Shown piece after piece: positions 53,607 to 62,850 of a stretch of DNA of 64,000 nt. The DNA is taken from positions 8,718-72,717 of the forward strand of contig CALGNK010000017.1 of assembly GCA_937958695.1 (NCBI GenBank), given 5' to 3'. Each line of letters begins with the position of its first letter. The stretch's first letter is position 1. The position numbers were made by a program, and so were the translations under genes. Origin of the DNA: an uncultured bacterium (GTDB taxonomy: Bacteria > DUMJ01). The notes under the pieces were generated by a model. It had not been told where the DNA came from, did no database searches, and worked only from the letters and a program-made list of their open reading frames with translations.

Positions 53607-54611
53607 TATGTCATCTACACTTACTACTCTACCTGTATCTAAAGATCTAATTGCTGCCTCTATAACTATCTGTGCAGAAAGCCCTTCTTCCCCAGAACCA
53701 TCAATTTCTTCCGGCTTAACCCCATCTAGTATCTCTCTGAGGAATGTATTGATCCTATCTCTAAATGTATCATTAAAATCTCGAAAACCTCCAAAGACAG
53801 GATTAGTATAAACTCTTTTTTCTAAGTCTCCTGCCGGATATAAGACCGCTTCTCTCCACATATCTTCTATAACTAATCTTCCCTTAGTTCCAGCCACCTC
53901 ACAACGTTCCATAGGATGGCCACGTTCTATATCATAACTACTAGTCAAATGTCCTACTGCTCCATTCTTGAATTTTACATTGATAGAAGCTGTGGACCAG
54001 ATTGTTCTTCCAGGTGCTTTCATAGCAAAACATTGAACCTTTTCGATAGGTCCTCCCCAATACTGCATTATATTTACTGAATGTGGATTCAGCGCCTTAA
54101 GATGATAATAGGGAGATTCAAAATCTTGGAACTTACCAATCCACAAAGACATATTTATAAAGAGAAGGTCTCCTATTCTACCTTCATCAAACCATCTCTT
54201 AGCTATTCTAAATGCGGGTGTAAACCTATGATTAAGATTTATTCCAAAACAGAGACTTTTCTCTTTTGCAAAAGCCACCATCTCTCTAGCCTTTGCTATA
54301 TCGTTACATATAGGTTTTTCGCATAAAACATGGCATCCATAAGATAGAGCTAATATTGTAGGTTCATAATGGTCACTGCTATACTCATATCCACCAGTAG
54401 TAACGCTACATACATCTGGAGATAGCTTCTCTAACATTTCTTTAGCATCTAAGAAATATGGAACTCCTAACCTCTTCCCTGCCCTTTCAGCCCTTTCTGG
54501 AATAATATCACAAACCCCAACAAGTTCTGCATAGTCACTGGATTTATATACATCAGCATGAATATTACCAATAGGACCCATCCCTATGATGGCAACTCTT
54601 AACTTCCCCAT
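53604..54611 (-). CDS. Gfo/Idh/MocA-family oxidoreductase
   Basis: A 335-residue NAD(P)-dependent dehydrogenase of the MocA/inositol dehydrogenase family. Rossmann motif GMGPIGNIHADV, the family EKP motif (CEKPICN) and HRFTPAFRIAKRW are present. It is a paralogue of the gene at 56840. Likely oxidises a sugar or cyclitol in the same pathway as the isomerase and hydrolase upstream. AAAGGTGG precedes the ATG. Confidence 0.92.
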   Translation of the reverse strand: MGKLRVAIIGMGPIGNIHADVYKSSDYAELVGVCDIIPERAERAGKRLGVPYFLDAKEMLEKLSPDVCSVTTGGYEYSSDHYEPTILALSYGCHVLCEKPICNDIAKAREMVAFAKEKSLCFGINLNHRFTPAFRIAKRWFDEGRIGDLLFINMSLWIGKFQDFESPYYHLKALNPHSVNIMQYWGGPIEKVQCFAMKAPGRTIWSTASINVKFKNGAVGHLTSSYDIERGHPMERCEVAGTKGRLVIEDMWREAVLYPAGDLEKRVYTNPVFGGFRDFNDTFRDRINTFLREILDGVKPEEIDGSGEEGLSAQIVIEAAIRSLDTGRVVSVDDI

Positions 54612-54621
54612 ATTTCCACCT

Positions 54622-56028
54622 TTACTGTCCTTTCTTTGCCTTTTCCTCCAATAGTGCCTGTATCCTTTTGGCTGCCTCTGGTGAACCTATATGTAATGTA
54701 TCATAAGCTTCTTGAGAAGACTTAAATGGCCCTTTACCTTCGATTCCGTGCCAATCTAAGTTAGTGTATATAGGATTTGGTCTTCCTGTTTCATCTTCTC
54801 TTTTCTTTATATGATCCTGCATCCTAGCTTCTAAAAACTTTACTACCTCAGGTTCTTCCTCTGCAAGGTTATGATTCTCTTCTGGATCTTTTATAAGATT
54901 GTAGAGTTCTATCTCTGGTTTAAAGTGGAAGTCGGGTTCAAGGGCATGAATTAACTTCCATTCTGGGGTCCGCCACCCATGTTTACGCATCCAGGTACAC
55001 TCTGTTATATAGAATTCTGGTTCCTGTTTTATCTTTTTCCCTTCCATAAGAGGAACTAGGTCTCTGCCGTCAAATTTTATATCAGCGTCTATCCCTAAAA
55101 GATCTAGAATTGTGGGCATTATATCTTTTAACTGTGTATAATCAGTAAAAATCTTACCTTTAGGGACCTTCTTTGAAAATTTAAATATGAGAGGAACCCT
55201 TAAGGTACATTCATAGAGTCCATGATGGTCAAAGTAGCAATCATGGTCATAGAGTGTTTCTCCATGGTCAGAGGTAACAATAACTAATGTATTGTCCTCT
55301 ATTCCTAGATATTCAATAGTGGTGAATATATTTTTAATACAGGCATCCATATAAGCTATAGCTCCATCATACTGAGCTATAATGTAGTCCTTATCTGTAC
55401 AGCCAGGAGGAAACCATGTTAAGAAGTAATCTCGGAAAGGTTTGAATTCATATACAGGTTTTAAAGATTCATTATTAGGATCGAATTCGTCACCATCATA
55501 GAACATCCTTTCAAAAGGACTTGGTGGTAGATAAGGAGAATGTGGGTCCATATGTCTTAAAAATAGAAAGAAAGGTTGTGCTTCTTTGGCTAATCTTTTT
55601 AATTCTGGGATAGCTACTGCATTTAGATTTTCCGCTTTATGGCTTCTTCCCTCAGCCCAAGAACCCCAACCTTCGTATTGTAAGTAATTGTGAAAACCTC
55701 TAGATGCGGGATTTCCTTTAAATCCTACACAGGTTGTAGTATATCCATACCGTGCTAATATTTCTGGTAGTGTGACAACTCCTTCAGCTAAGTCTCCTTT
55801 GTGTCTAAGAGCAACAACATTAGTGCCGAAAACATCTAACCCTGTTAACATATTGGCATATCCAGAAGTTGTAGGAATATGAGGGCTGAATGTATATAGA
55901 AAAGTTGTCCCTTCTTTGGCAAATTTGTCGATATGAGGAGTAGTTAATTTGTGGTAGCCATAGAGACTCATATGGTCCGCTCTTAGACTATCTATCCCTA
56001 TAAGTATAAGATTAGGTCTATCTGACAT
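54622..56028 (-). CDS. Sulfatase-fold hydrolase with Thr nucleophile (second copy)
   Basis: A 468-residue paralogue of the hydrolase at 52234. The start LIGIDSLRADHMSLYGY, SDHGE and CYFDHHGLYE metal motifs are kept. The nucleophile position is Thr53 in PTTSGYANMLTG; no Cys/Ser-x-Pro-x-Arg motif exists. As with the first copy, a phosphoester rather than sulfate ester substrate is more likely. It has a 25-residue charged C-terminal extension the first copy lacks. AGGAGG ribosome binding site. Confidence 0.85.
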   Translation of the reverse strand: MSDRPNLILIGIDSLRADHMSLYGYHKLTTPHIDKFAKEGTTFLYTFSPHIPTTSGYANMLTGLDVFGTNVVALRHKGDLAEGVVTLPEILARYGYTTTCVGFKGNPASRGFHNYLQYEGWGSWAEGRSHKAENLNAVAIPELKRLAKEAQPFFLFLRHMDPHSPYLPPSPFERMFYDGDEFDPNNESLKPVYEFKPFRDYFLTWFPPGCTDKDYIIAQYDGAIAYMDACIKNIFTTIEYLGIEDNTLVIVTSDHGETLYDHDCYFDHHGLYECTLRVPLIFKFSKKVPKGKIFTDYTQLKDIMPTILDLLGIDADIKFDGRDLVPLMEGKKIKQEPEFYITECTWMRKHGWRTPEWKLIHALEPDFHFKPEIELYNLIKDPEENHNLAEEEPEVVKFLEARMQDHIKKREDETGRPNPIYTNLDWHGIEGKGPFKSSQEAYDTLHIGSPEAAKRIQALLEEKAKKGQ

Positions 56029-56037
56029 ATTAACCTC

Positions 56038-56838
56038 CTATCTCACTCCTATATATTTGAATATTGCATTTAGGTATCCATAACTTTCAGAGGCTATAGC
56101 TACTACTTCAGGTAGAGGTAATTGTAAAGCTCCTATTACTTCTAGACATATAGGTCCAGAATAGCCTCCATCGACTAGATTTTTACAAAAAGCCATAAGA
56201 TTTATATCTCCTCTACCACAAACCTGCATGAAGGGAGATCCAGGTCCTGAAGTCCTACCTTTACAATCCCTTATATGTATGTGTCTTACCCTTGGAAGTA
56301 CTTTTAGAACCGCATCCTCTGGATTTTCCCCAGACCTATATATATGACTTGGGTCCATATCTATACCAAAGGATTTAGAGTCTATCTTGCTCATCGCATA
56401 GAGTGTGGTTGGAGTATTATATATGGCACTGCCAACATGAGCCTTCACACAGAGAATTACTCCATAATCTTTTGCCTTTTCTGACATCTTCTTAAGCTTT
56501 GTTATAGAATTTTCTAAATCTTCAGGGACATCAGATTTCCCGCCAGGACCGACATTTACAATAGGAATTCCTAACTCAGCACTAGCCTCAAAGGCTTTAA
56601 TAAGTCTATCCTCATCTAAAGATGCTACTTCCATAGAAAGTATCTTTAGTCCATTCTCTTCTACTATGCGTTTTATCTCGTCTTTTTGTTCTCTCCAGCT
56701 ATCTAGCACAAGGTGTTCACACATCCCCTTTATAGCGGATATCTCTACCCCATCATAACCGGCTAACTTTATATATCTACATGCGGTAGCAAAATCAAAA
56801 CCACCAAAGAGTACTGAATTTACACCTAATTCTATCAT
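56038..56838 (-). CDS. Sugar phosphate isomerase/epimerase (TIM barrel)
   Basis: A 266-residue xylose-isomerase-like TIM barrel, family of IolE/hydroxypyruvate isomerase/ketose epimerases. Candidate metal ligands are the Asp of GIDMDPSH, the His of HIHIRD and the Glu of CLEVIG; where the first Glu ligand is expected there is Lys (LCVKAHVG), a variant seen in MocA-linked members. ATG 56838 is chosen since the TTG at 56850 lies within the GAGGAGG site. Follows the MocA gene by one base. Confidence 0.85.
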   Translation of the reverse strand: MIELGVNSVLFGGFDFATACRYIKLAGYDGVEISAIKGMCEHLVLDSWREQKDEIKRIVEENGLKILSMEVASLDEDRLIKAFEASAELGIPIVNVGPGGKSDVPEDLENSITKLKKMSEKAKDYGVILCVKAHVGSAIYNTPTTLYAMSKIDSKSFGIDMDPSHIYRSGENPEDAVLKVLPRVRHIHIRDCKGRTSGPGSPFMQVCGRGDINLMAFCKNLVDGGYSGPICLEVIGALQLPLPEVVAIASESYGYLNAIFKYIGVR

Positions 56839-56839
56839 A

Positions 56840-57844
56840 TTAAAATTCAACCTCCTCTACTTCAACTATGCTCCCGGTCTCCCAGGATTTTATAGCTGCT
56901 TCTATTATGAGTTGGGCTTTTAATCCATCAAGACCAGAGCCATCTATCTCTTCATAGCTCGCCCCACTAGAAAGTTGATCTATCCAAACACCAATCCTAT
57001 CTTTAAATGTCTCACTAAAAGACCTCATACCACCAAGGTAGTTATAGGTCTCAGACTCTATGCTAAACCTATTATAGAAGTGTAGATGTTCACATGCCTC
57101 TTCTAAGACAAATCTCCCCTTTGAACCTACCACTTCACAACGTTCAAGCCCAAAAGCACCACCAGCATCATAACTACCTGTAAGTGTCCCTATTACTCCA
57201 TTTTTAAATTCGAGTAATACCTGTGTATTTGACCATATAGTCCTGCCTTCTCCTTTTTTCATAAAAGCTACAACTCTTTTAACATCTCCACAGAAATATC
57301 TCATCACATCAAAAGAATGTGGATGAAGAGCCCTCAAATGAAACCAGGGAGAAGACTCATTAGGATTATTAATCCACATACGCATATTAATCATATTTAT
57401 AGAACCAAGTCTTCCTTCTTCGACCCATTGCTTTGCCCTTCTAGCAGCAGGAGTAAATCTATGATTTAGGTTTATAGCATAAGGAATCTTCTTTTTTCTA
57501 GCCAATGCTACCATCTGTTTTGCCTCTTCTATATTGTTTGATATTGGTTTCTCTCCCAATACTGCTATGCCAGCCTCAAGCAATTCCATCGTAGGGATAA
57601 AGTGATCTCCACCGTTCTCTTTCCCAGCAGTAGTTACACTACATGCATCTAAATGAATTCCACTGGCTAGCATCTCTTTTACACTATAAAATGCCTTAGC
57701 CCCATACCTTTCTGCTGCCCTATCTGCTCTCTCCTTAATGATGTCGCATACAGCTACAAGCTCAACCTTTGGATTTTCCTTGTAGACCTGAGCATGGATA
57801 TTACCTATATTTCCCATCCCAACTATACCAATTTTTAATGTCAT
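56840..57844 (-). CDS. Gfo/Idh/MocA-family oxidoreductase (second copy)
   Basis: A 334-residue dehydrogenase closely related to the one at 53604: GMGNIGNIHAQV, GEKPISN and HRFTPAARRAKQW match position for position. Two paralogues in one pathway suggest consecutive oxidation/reduction steps, as in inositol or keto-sugar catabolism. AAAAGGAGGG precedes the ATG; an attenuator-like terminator separates it from the solute-binding protein gene. Confidence 0.92.
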   Translation of the reverse strand: MTLKIGIVGMGNIGNIHAQVYKENPKVELVAVCDIIKERADRAAERYGAKAFYSVKEMLASGIHLDACSVTTAGKENGGDHFIPTMELLEAGIAVLGEKPISNNIEEAKQMVALARKKKIPYAINLNHRFTPAARRAKQWVEEGRLGSINMINMRMWINNPNESSPWFHLRALHPHSFDVMRYFCGDVKRVVAFMKKGEGRTIWSNTQVLLEFKNGVIGTLTGSYDAGGAFGLERCEVVGSKGRFVLEEACEHLHFYNRFSIESETYNYLGGMRSFSETFKDRIGVWIDQLSSGASYEEIDGSGLDGLKAQLIIEAAIKSWETGSIVEVEEVEF

Positions 57845-57867
57845 AAACTTTCCCTCCTTTTATGTAA

Positions 57868-57922
57868 GGTTTAAAAATTAAAAACCCCCTTACAGGTTAT
57901 GTCTTCTTTCTACCTGCAAGGG
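57868..57922 (-). terminator. Terminator/attenuator between solute-binding protein and catabolic genes
   Basis: Minus-strand stem CCCTTGCAGGT / ACCTGTAAGGG (11 pairs with one G-U), a 14-base loop, then GGTTTTTAATTTTT. Located 24 bases after the solute-binding protein stop, it would let that gene be expressed above the downstream enzymes. Confidence 0.8.
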
Positions 57923-57945
57923 AGCTATGAAACATAAATCTACTC

Positions 57946-59844
57946 TTACTTCTCAAAGAATGATTGTTCTACGTACATATTAGCAGCTATCGCTTGACCT
58001 GAACGTGGAACATTTTTTAGATTTGCGGGAGTTATTAAAACATATTTTGCCCTCTCTACTATAGGGAAGTAATAGACGTTATCATAGTATAGCTTATACA
58101 TCTCATTGGTAAGCCTTACATCTTGAGTAGAATAAGGTATAGCGGAAAGTCTACCTTCGTGAATCTTGTAGAGACGTTTTATATCTGCAGGAGGCTCTTC
58201 TCCCTCTTTTCCGTTTGTAGAATACCACCTTGCCCACTGGGGAGCCCACTGCGAAGTGGGTAGGTAATCTGTCCATGTTCCATCTTTCCACATGGGTTGG
58301 ACACTCCATATCACACATGCCTGAGCCTCATTTGCTGCTAGTCTCTGGCCCCATAAAGATGGATCTATTCTCTTAAGGGAAACCTTAAGTCCTATCGACT
58401 TTAGATGCTCCGTAACTAGCTCGGCTGCTGGCATTAAATCGGGAGCGTGTGCTCCAGATTCAATAAGAATTTCAAAGACTTTTCCATCTGGTCCTAATCT
58501 CCATCCATCAGGACCTCTCTTTAAGCCTATTTCATCTAAGAGCTGTTCTGCTTTAGTAGGGTTATACTCACTAGGAACAGTCTTAGGCAATGAAGCAAAA
58601 CCATAGTAAACACTGTCTATAATCTCTTTACGATTTATAGCCATATTTATCGCTCTTCTGAATCTTACGTCTTGGACTACTTTTCTCCATACAGGGTCTT
58701 TATAAGTTAGATTTAGGTATACAGCACTAGGATCAACATGCATTTCTAAAAGAGAAACCTTATAACCAGCTTTCTTTTCATTCTGCTTATATAGCGGAAG
58801 CTTAATTAAGGCGGTGCTCTCTCTAAGGAAGTTTACCTCTCCTGTTAAAACCCTCATATTTGCCATCTCTGCATCTTGGACTTGTGTGGATATAATCTTA
58901 TCTACATACGGCAGTTGATTTCCGGCAGTATCCACTTTAAAGTAATATGGATTTCTCTCCCATTCGTAAACTCCACCAGAGGCTTTTACTAATATCCAAG
59001 GAGTAAGTACAGGAAAACCGATACTTTTTGCCTGGGTTTGTTCCCAATTAGTAAAATCTTTAAGATGAAATAACTGCCACCATTCGTCTTTGAAGCCCTC
59101 TTTTTCCAATAAAGGCTTTAGTTTTTCAAGAGGAGTATACTTTATATGGAACTGCTTTAGATAATGTGAAGGTTTTATCAAGTCTGTATATCCACTCCAA
59201 CCCTTTACTGTTATTTCTCTGAGAAAGCCTCCATAAGGTTCCCTAAAGGATATTCTGAAAGAGTATTTATCTAAAATCTCTAATTTCATTGGTTCTCCGT
59301 CAGGTCTACCACCACTTTTAAATTTAGATGGAAAAACTGGAGCTAACTTGTCATTTAAAAATATGTCCTCATAAGTAAATCTAATATCTTCAGTGGTTAC
59401 TGGTTGACCATCAGACCACTTTAACCCTTCCCTCAATCTAAAGGTAAAAACCTTATTATCTTTACTTATTTCAAACTTCTCTACTATATTGGGTTTCATA
59501 TCCTTTACTCCTATACCCGGAGCAACAAGTAGATTTTCAGTGCAATTAGCAATAAAGACGTCGGGTGACCAATCTGCAGTCACATGAACTGCCTTTAAAA
59601 CCCCGCCGTATTTACCCACTTGCCAATCTGGAAGGTCTTTCTTAGAGATTAATACACCTGGTCCTACTACAAATGGATTTTTGGGAAGCCTCTCTTCTAC
59701 CGGTGGTAATTTCCCCTGTTTGACAAGCTCTGCTAATTGAGGTGCCTCATTATACTTTTTTTGAGCAAAAGAAAGATTAGAAAAACCTAAGAATAAACTA
59801 GCCACTAAAGTAGTTATCACTATCAATCCTAAAAATCTTCTCAT
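57946..59844 (-). CDS. ABC transporter substrate-binding protein, family 5 (second copy)
   Basis: A 632-residue secreted paralogue of the protein at 50306, with signal peptide (about 1-27), the same EAPQLAELVKQGKLPPVEER lead and the family motif GLKWSDGQPVTTEDIRFTYED. The middle (about 220-330) is nearly identical to the first copy while the N-terminal 120 residues differ more. No permease genes are adjacent. First gene of the minus-strand catabolic operon with a leader of about 140 bases. Confidence 0.92.
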   Translation of the reverse strand: MRRFLGLIVITTLVASLFLGFSNLSFAQKKYNEAPQLAELVKQGKLPPVEERLPKNPFVVGPGVLISKKDLPDWQVGKYGGVLKAVHVTADWSPDVFIANCTENLLVAPGIGVKDMKPNIVEKFEISKDNKVFTFRLREGLKWSDGQPVTTEDIRFTYEDIFLNDKLAPVFPSKFKSGGRPDGEPMKLEILDKYSFRISFREPYGGFLREITVKGWSGYTDLIKPSHYLKQFHIKYTPLEKLKPLLEKEGFKDEWWQLFHLKDFTNWEQTQAKSIGFPVLTPWILVKASGGVYEWERNPYYFKVDTAGNQLPYVDKIISTQVQDAEMANMRVLTGEVNFLRESTALIKLPLYKQNEKKAGYKVSLLEMHVDPSAVYLNLTYKDPVWRKVVQDVRFRRAINMAINRKEIIDSVYYGFASLPKTVPSEYNPTKAEQLLDEIGLKRGPDGWRLGPDGKVFEILIESGAHAPDLMPAAELVTEHLKSIGLKVSLKRIDPSLWGQRLAANEAQACVIWSVQPMWKDGTWTDYLPTSQWAPQWARWYSTNGKEGEEPPADIKRLYKIHEGRLSAIPYSTQDVRLTNEMYKLYYDNVYYFPIVERAKYVLITPANLKNVPRSGQAIAANMYVEQSFFEK

Positions 59845-59989
59845 TCTAAATCCCTCCTCTAAGTTCTATGAAAATTATACTTTAACCACTCTCCTCTTAA
59901 TGAGGCTACTAAACTGTAGTATTTATAATCAGAAATATTAAATCTCTTCTATAAAATCACTTCCTCCTTTATAGCCTATACTAGTCTTA

Positions 59990-60017
59990 ATTATAGAATA
60001 CTATGTATAATTGTCAA
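59990..60017 (-). promoter_or_regulatory. Promoter of the second solute-binding protein operon
   Basis: Minus-strand TTGACA (60012-60017), a 16-base spacer and TATAAT (59990-59995). The 5' leader to the start at 59844 would be about 140 bases, without a recognised riboswitch or open reading frame of note. Confidence 0.75.
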
Positions 60018-60020
60018 ATG

Positions 60021-60036
60021 CTGAAAAATTTTTCAG
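60021..60036. repeat. 16-base palindrome after galK
   Basis: CTGAAAAATTTTTCAG is a perfect palindrome 12 bases after the galK stop, just upstream of the next promoter. It could be a weak terminator for galK or an operator; it has no separate loop. Confidence 0.4.
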
Positions 60037-60047
60037 GGCTAAGACTT

Positions 60048-61226
60048 TTAGAAACCATCTATTATCTCTCTTGAACCATCATCTGTCTCCATTACATAGA
60101 AATCAGGAATTAAACCTGTCTTTTCTGTATAATTCTTACCAACTAGAACTTTAAAATCTTCTACTACTGACTTATGAACAATACTTACAGTGCATCCTCC
60201 AAATCCTGCCCCAGTCATCCTACTACCCAAGACTCCCTCAACCTTTAGAGCTTCTTCAAAAAGTGTATCTAGTTCTTTCCCTGTTACTTCATATAGGTCT
60301 CTAAGAGATTCGTGGGATGCTATCATCAACTTTCCAAATTCAACCAAGTCGTTTTTATTTAACACATCTATAGCTTTCAGTACCCTATCATCTTCATATA
60401 TTACATGCCTTACTCTTTTTTCTATAATCGAGTCTTTTATCACATGCTTAGCAGACTCGAACATCTCTACTGTTACATCTCCAAGGCAGGTTATACCTGG
60501 CAGTTCTTTTTTTAATGCCTCTAAGCCCTTCTCACATTCTTTTCTTCGCTCATTATATTTAGAGTCTGCTAGACTTCTTTTCTTATTAGTATTGGTGATT
60601 ACTAAGACATAATCACCCAAATTTAATGGGACATACTTATACTCAAGTGTCTTACAGTTCAAAAAGATAGCATTATCCCTCTTACCCATAACTGAGGCAA
60701 ATTGGTCCATTATACCGCAGTTTACTCCAACAAACTGATTCTCTGCTCTCTGAGCTAGAAGGGCTAACTCTACCCTATTAATCTCCTCATCCGGATTAAA
60801 TACCTTTATAAGTGCTATGCCCGTTGCACACTCTATTGCAGCTGAAGACGATAGACCTGCTCCATGAGGGACAGTATCATCAAAAAGCATATTGCATCCA
60901 CTAACCTTATATCCTGCCTTTAGCAACTCATATGCAACTCCTAACTGATAATTTCCCCATTCTATCTTTCTATAGGCATCTAGATTTTCTATATCTGCAC
61001 ATACTAGTTCACTTAGATCTGTTGCAGATAGACATATCTTGTTATCTTCCCTTTTACCTATACATACTGTAGTACCAACGTTTAAAGCTACAGGCAAAAC
61101 ATACCCACCATTATAGTCAGTATGCTCACCTAGAAGGTTGACCCTTCCTGGAGAATAAAAAAACCTTACCTGTTCATCTCTGAATATTTCTAAAAATTTT
61201 CTTTTTAGCTCATATATATTTGTCAT
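60048..61226 (-). CDS. galK: Galactokinase
   Basis: A 392-residue GHMP kinase that phosphorylates galactose at C1. The galactokinase signature GRVNLLGEHTDYNGGYVLP, the ATP loop PHGAGLSSSAAIE and GSRMTGAGFGGCTV are all present. ATGA overlap with galT gives coupled expression; together they run the Leloir steps to UDP-galactose (galE is not in the window). Confidence 0.96.
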   Translation of the reverse strand: MTNIYELKRKFLEIFRDEQVRFFYSPGRVNLLGEHTDYNGGYVLPVALNVGTTVCIGKREDNKICLSATDLSELVCADIENLDAYRKIEWGNYQLGVAYELLKAGYKVSGCNMLFDDTVPHGAGLSSSAAIECATGIALIKVFNPDEEINRVELALLAQRAENQFVGVNCGIMDQFASVMGKRDNAIFLNCKTLEYKYVPLNLGDYVLVITNTNKKRSLADSKYNERRKECEKGLEALKKELPGITCLGDVTVEMFESAKHVIKDSIIEKRVRHVIYEDDRVLKAIDVLNKNDLVEFGKLMIASHESLRDLYEVTGKELDTLFEEALKVEGVLGSRMTGAGFGGCTVSIVHKSVVEDFKVLVGKNYTEKTGLIPDFYVMETDDGSREIIDGF

Positions 61227-62191
61227 AAGCCTTTGAACCTCCTGTATGCCAACTTTAATTCCTCTGCCTTTTCCTCTGGAGCAGTAGTATTACAGGGAGC
61301 CCAAGCTCCGGTTTCACTAGATGCATTAAACTTTTGTTTGTCTTTAGACCTCATAGGTGGATAGAATTCTATATGGAAGTGGTAAAATTCATCACAGGAT
61401 TCACTATTTACAGGACTCTGATGCATACAAAGCATATAGGGAAACTCGTAATCAAAAAGACTATCTAGCATTCCAACAGTGTCTCGCAAGATTTCTGCTA
61501 AGGCAGTTTTTTCTTCATCTGAAAAATCTATAATCTTACTCTTATGATCTTTGCTTACTATAAATACGCCATAGGGATACTCTGTAAAAAATGGAAGATA
61601 CGTAAAAAAGTGTTCATTTTCTATAATTAGTCGCTTTTTAAATGAAACCTCCTCTTTATTCATTCTACATATAAGACATTCATTCTTTTCTTCATAGTAC
61701 CTTTTACAGCTTTCTAATTCTCTTTGGATTTTTAAAGGTATATAAGAATATCCATATATCTGACCATGGGGATGGGGAATAGTCACTCCTACAACTTCTC
61801 CTCTATTTTCAAAGATAAATATATACTTTATCTTTTCATATTTACTCAATTCTACAAATCTATTACACCAAAGGTCAACGAGTTTTCGTATATGTGTAAG
61901 AGGAAGCTTGGGTAAAGAAGTATAATGGTCAGAAGAGTAAAGGATTACTTCACATTTACCATACGCTGGAGCTACTCTATAAAACTCGGTAGCTACATCG
62001 TCAGGTTCTGGCGGATTCAACATAAGGGCTGGGAAATCATTATCATAAGCTAGTACATCATAGTTATCTGGCACTTTACCTGAACCAGGACAAAAAGGGC
62101 ACCAATCCTTAGGCATTTGGGGTCTCTCTTGCCTATGAGATGCTATCATAACCCAATCATTAAGGAGAGGATTCCATCTTAGCTCAGCCAT
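61223..62191 (-). CDS. galT: Galactose-1-phosphate uridylyltransferase
   Basis: A 322-residue HIT-superfamily enzyme that swaps UMP between UDP-glucose and galactose 1-phosphate. The nucleophile motif is HPHGQIYGY (H140, P141, H142), and the zinc pair CPFC (31-34) is present. It lacks the long form of Firmicutes GalT and matches the shorter E. coli/Thermotoga type. AAAGGAG precedes the ATG. Confidence 0.95.
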   Translation of the reverse strand: MAELRWNPLLNDWVMIASHRQERPQMPKDWCPFCPGSGKVPDNYDVLAYDNDFPALMLNPPEPDDVATEFYRVAPAYGKCEVILYSSDHYTSLPKLPLTHIRKLVDLWCNRFVELSKYEKIKYIFIFENRGEVVGVTIPHPHGQIYGYSYIPLKIQRELESCKRYYEEKNECLICRMNKEEVSFKKRLIIENEHFFTYLPFFTEYPYGVFIVSKDHKSKIIDFSDEEKTALAEILRDTVGMLDSLFDYEFPYMLCMHQSPVNSESCDEFYHFHIEFYPPMRSKDKQKFNASSETGAWAPCNTTAPEEKAEELKLAYRRFKGL

Positions 62192-62229
62192 CTAATCAAC
62201 TCCTTTCCAACTGTAAATATCAATGTCTA

Positions 62230-62238
62230 ATTATATCA
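62230..62238 (-). promoter_or_regulatory. Extended -10 promoter of galT-galK
   Basis: Minus-strand TGA-TATAAT about 39 bases before the galT start. No -35 of quality is seen. Confidence 0.55.
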
Positions 62239-62267
62239 TAATTCCCATCTATAATATTATTGCAAGA

Positions 62268-62306
62268 ATAAAGAGAACAAAGAGGGATAGGTATTTAACC
62301 TATCCC
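62268..62306 (-). terminator. Terminator after the OsmC-family gene
   Basis: A 9-base stem, GGGATAGGT / ACCTATCCC with a five-base loop (62284-62306), followed on the minus strand by a T-rich run. It lies about 38 bases after the OsmC-family stop codon. Confidence 0.75.
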
Positions 62307-62344
62307 ATTATTGAAATTTACAAAATTATTAAATCACACAATAT

Positions 62345-62779
62345 TTACTTAAGAGTTATATGAATCGGTGTAGGATTTCTAAGGTTATCCCCTACGGGGC
62401 ATCTCTCCTCTATAGCCTTTACCCATTCTTCTAACTTCTCTCTAGAAGCATCGGATTTTACTTCTATTTCTAGATCAATACTCTTATACCCTGTCCTATC
62501 TGGACTTGCTTTACCCATAAACTTTAGAGGATTAAGGTCTCCTGAAAGCTTAATCTTGAAGCTTTCTATCTTTATTCCCATCTCATTAGCTACTACCTGT
62601 CCTACAATTACAACACAACCACCTAAAGCCATAAGGACATACTCTACAGGATTGGGTCCCTTATCTTTTCCCCCTAAGTTTGGGGGTTCATCTATATATA
62701 AAGTAAAATCCCTAGCCTTTGCCTCTACAGTAAAACCCTCCTTCCACTCTACTTGAGCCTCAAATCTTATATCGCTCAT
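62345..62779 (-). CDS. OsmC/Ohr-family protein
   Basis: A 144-residue OsmC-family protein, typically a thiol peroxidase reducing organic hydroperoxides. Two cysteines in family positions are seen: ALGGCVVIVGQ and EERCPVGDNL. The ATG at 62779 follows AGGAGGT; an upstream in-frame ATG at 62818 lies within the promoter -10 and is not used. Divergent from the 6-phosphogluconate dehydrogenase gene and ended by its own terminator. Confidence 0.9.
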   Translation of the reverse strand: MSDIRFEAQVEWKEGFTVEAKARDFTLYIDEPPNLGGKDKGPNPVEYVLMALGGCVVIVGQVVANEMGIKIESFKIKLSGDLNPLKFMGKASPDRTGYKSIDLEIEVKSDASREKLEEWVKAIEERCPVGDNLRNPTPIHITLK

Positions 62780-62816
62780 AATGTTTTGACCTCCTTTTAT
62801 AATAAATTCTATCAAC

Positions 62817-62844
62817 ATTATAACATTAATTGAAAAATTTTCAA
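62817..62844 (-). promoter_or_regulatory. Promoter of the OsmC-family gene
   Basis: Minus-strand TTGAAA (62839-62844), a 16-base spacer and TGT-TATAAT (TATAAT 62817-62822). Confidence 0.75.
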
Positions 62845-62850
62845 AATAGT

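Noticed and set aside
52234-56028. Formylglycine sulfatase annotation for the two hydrolases
   Set aside because: Neither has Cys or Ser in a CxPxR motif, and no sulfatase-maturase gene is in the window.
62780-62818. Upstream ATG extension of the OsmC-family gene
   Set aside because: It overlaps the predicted -10 box and transcription start; the downstream ATG has AGGAGGT and matches family starts.
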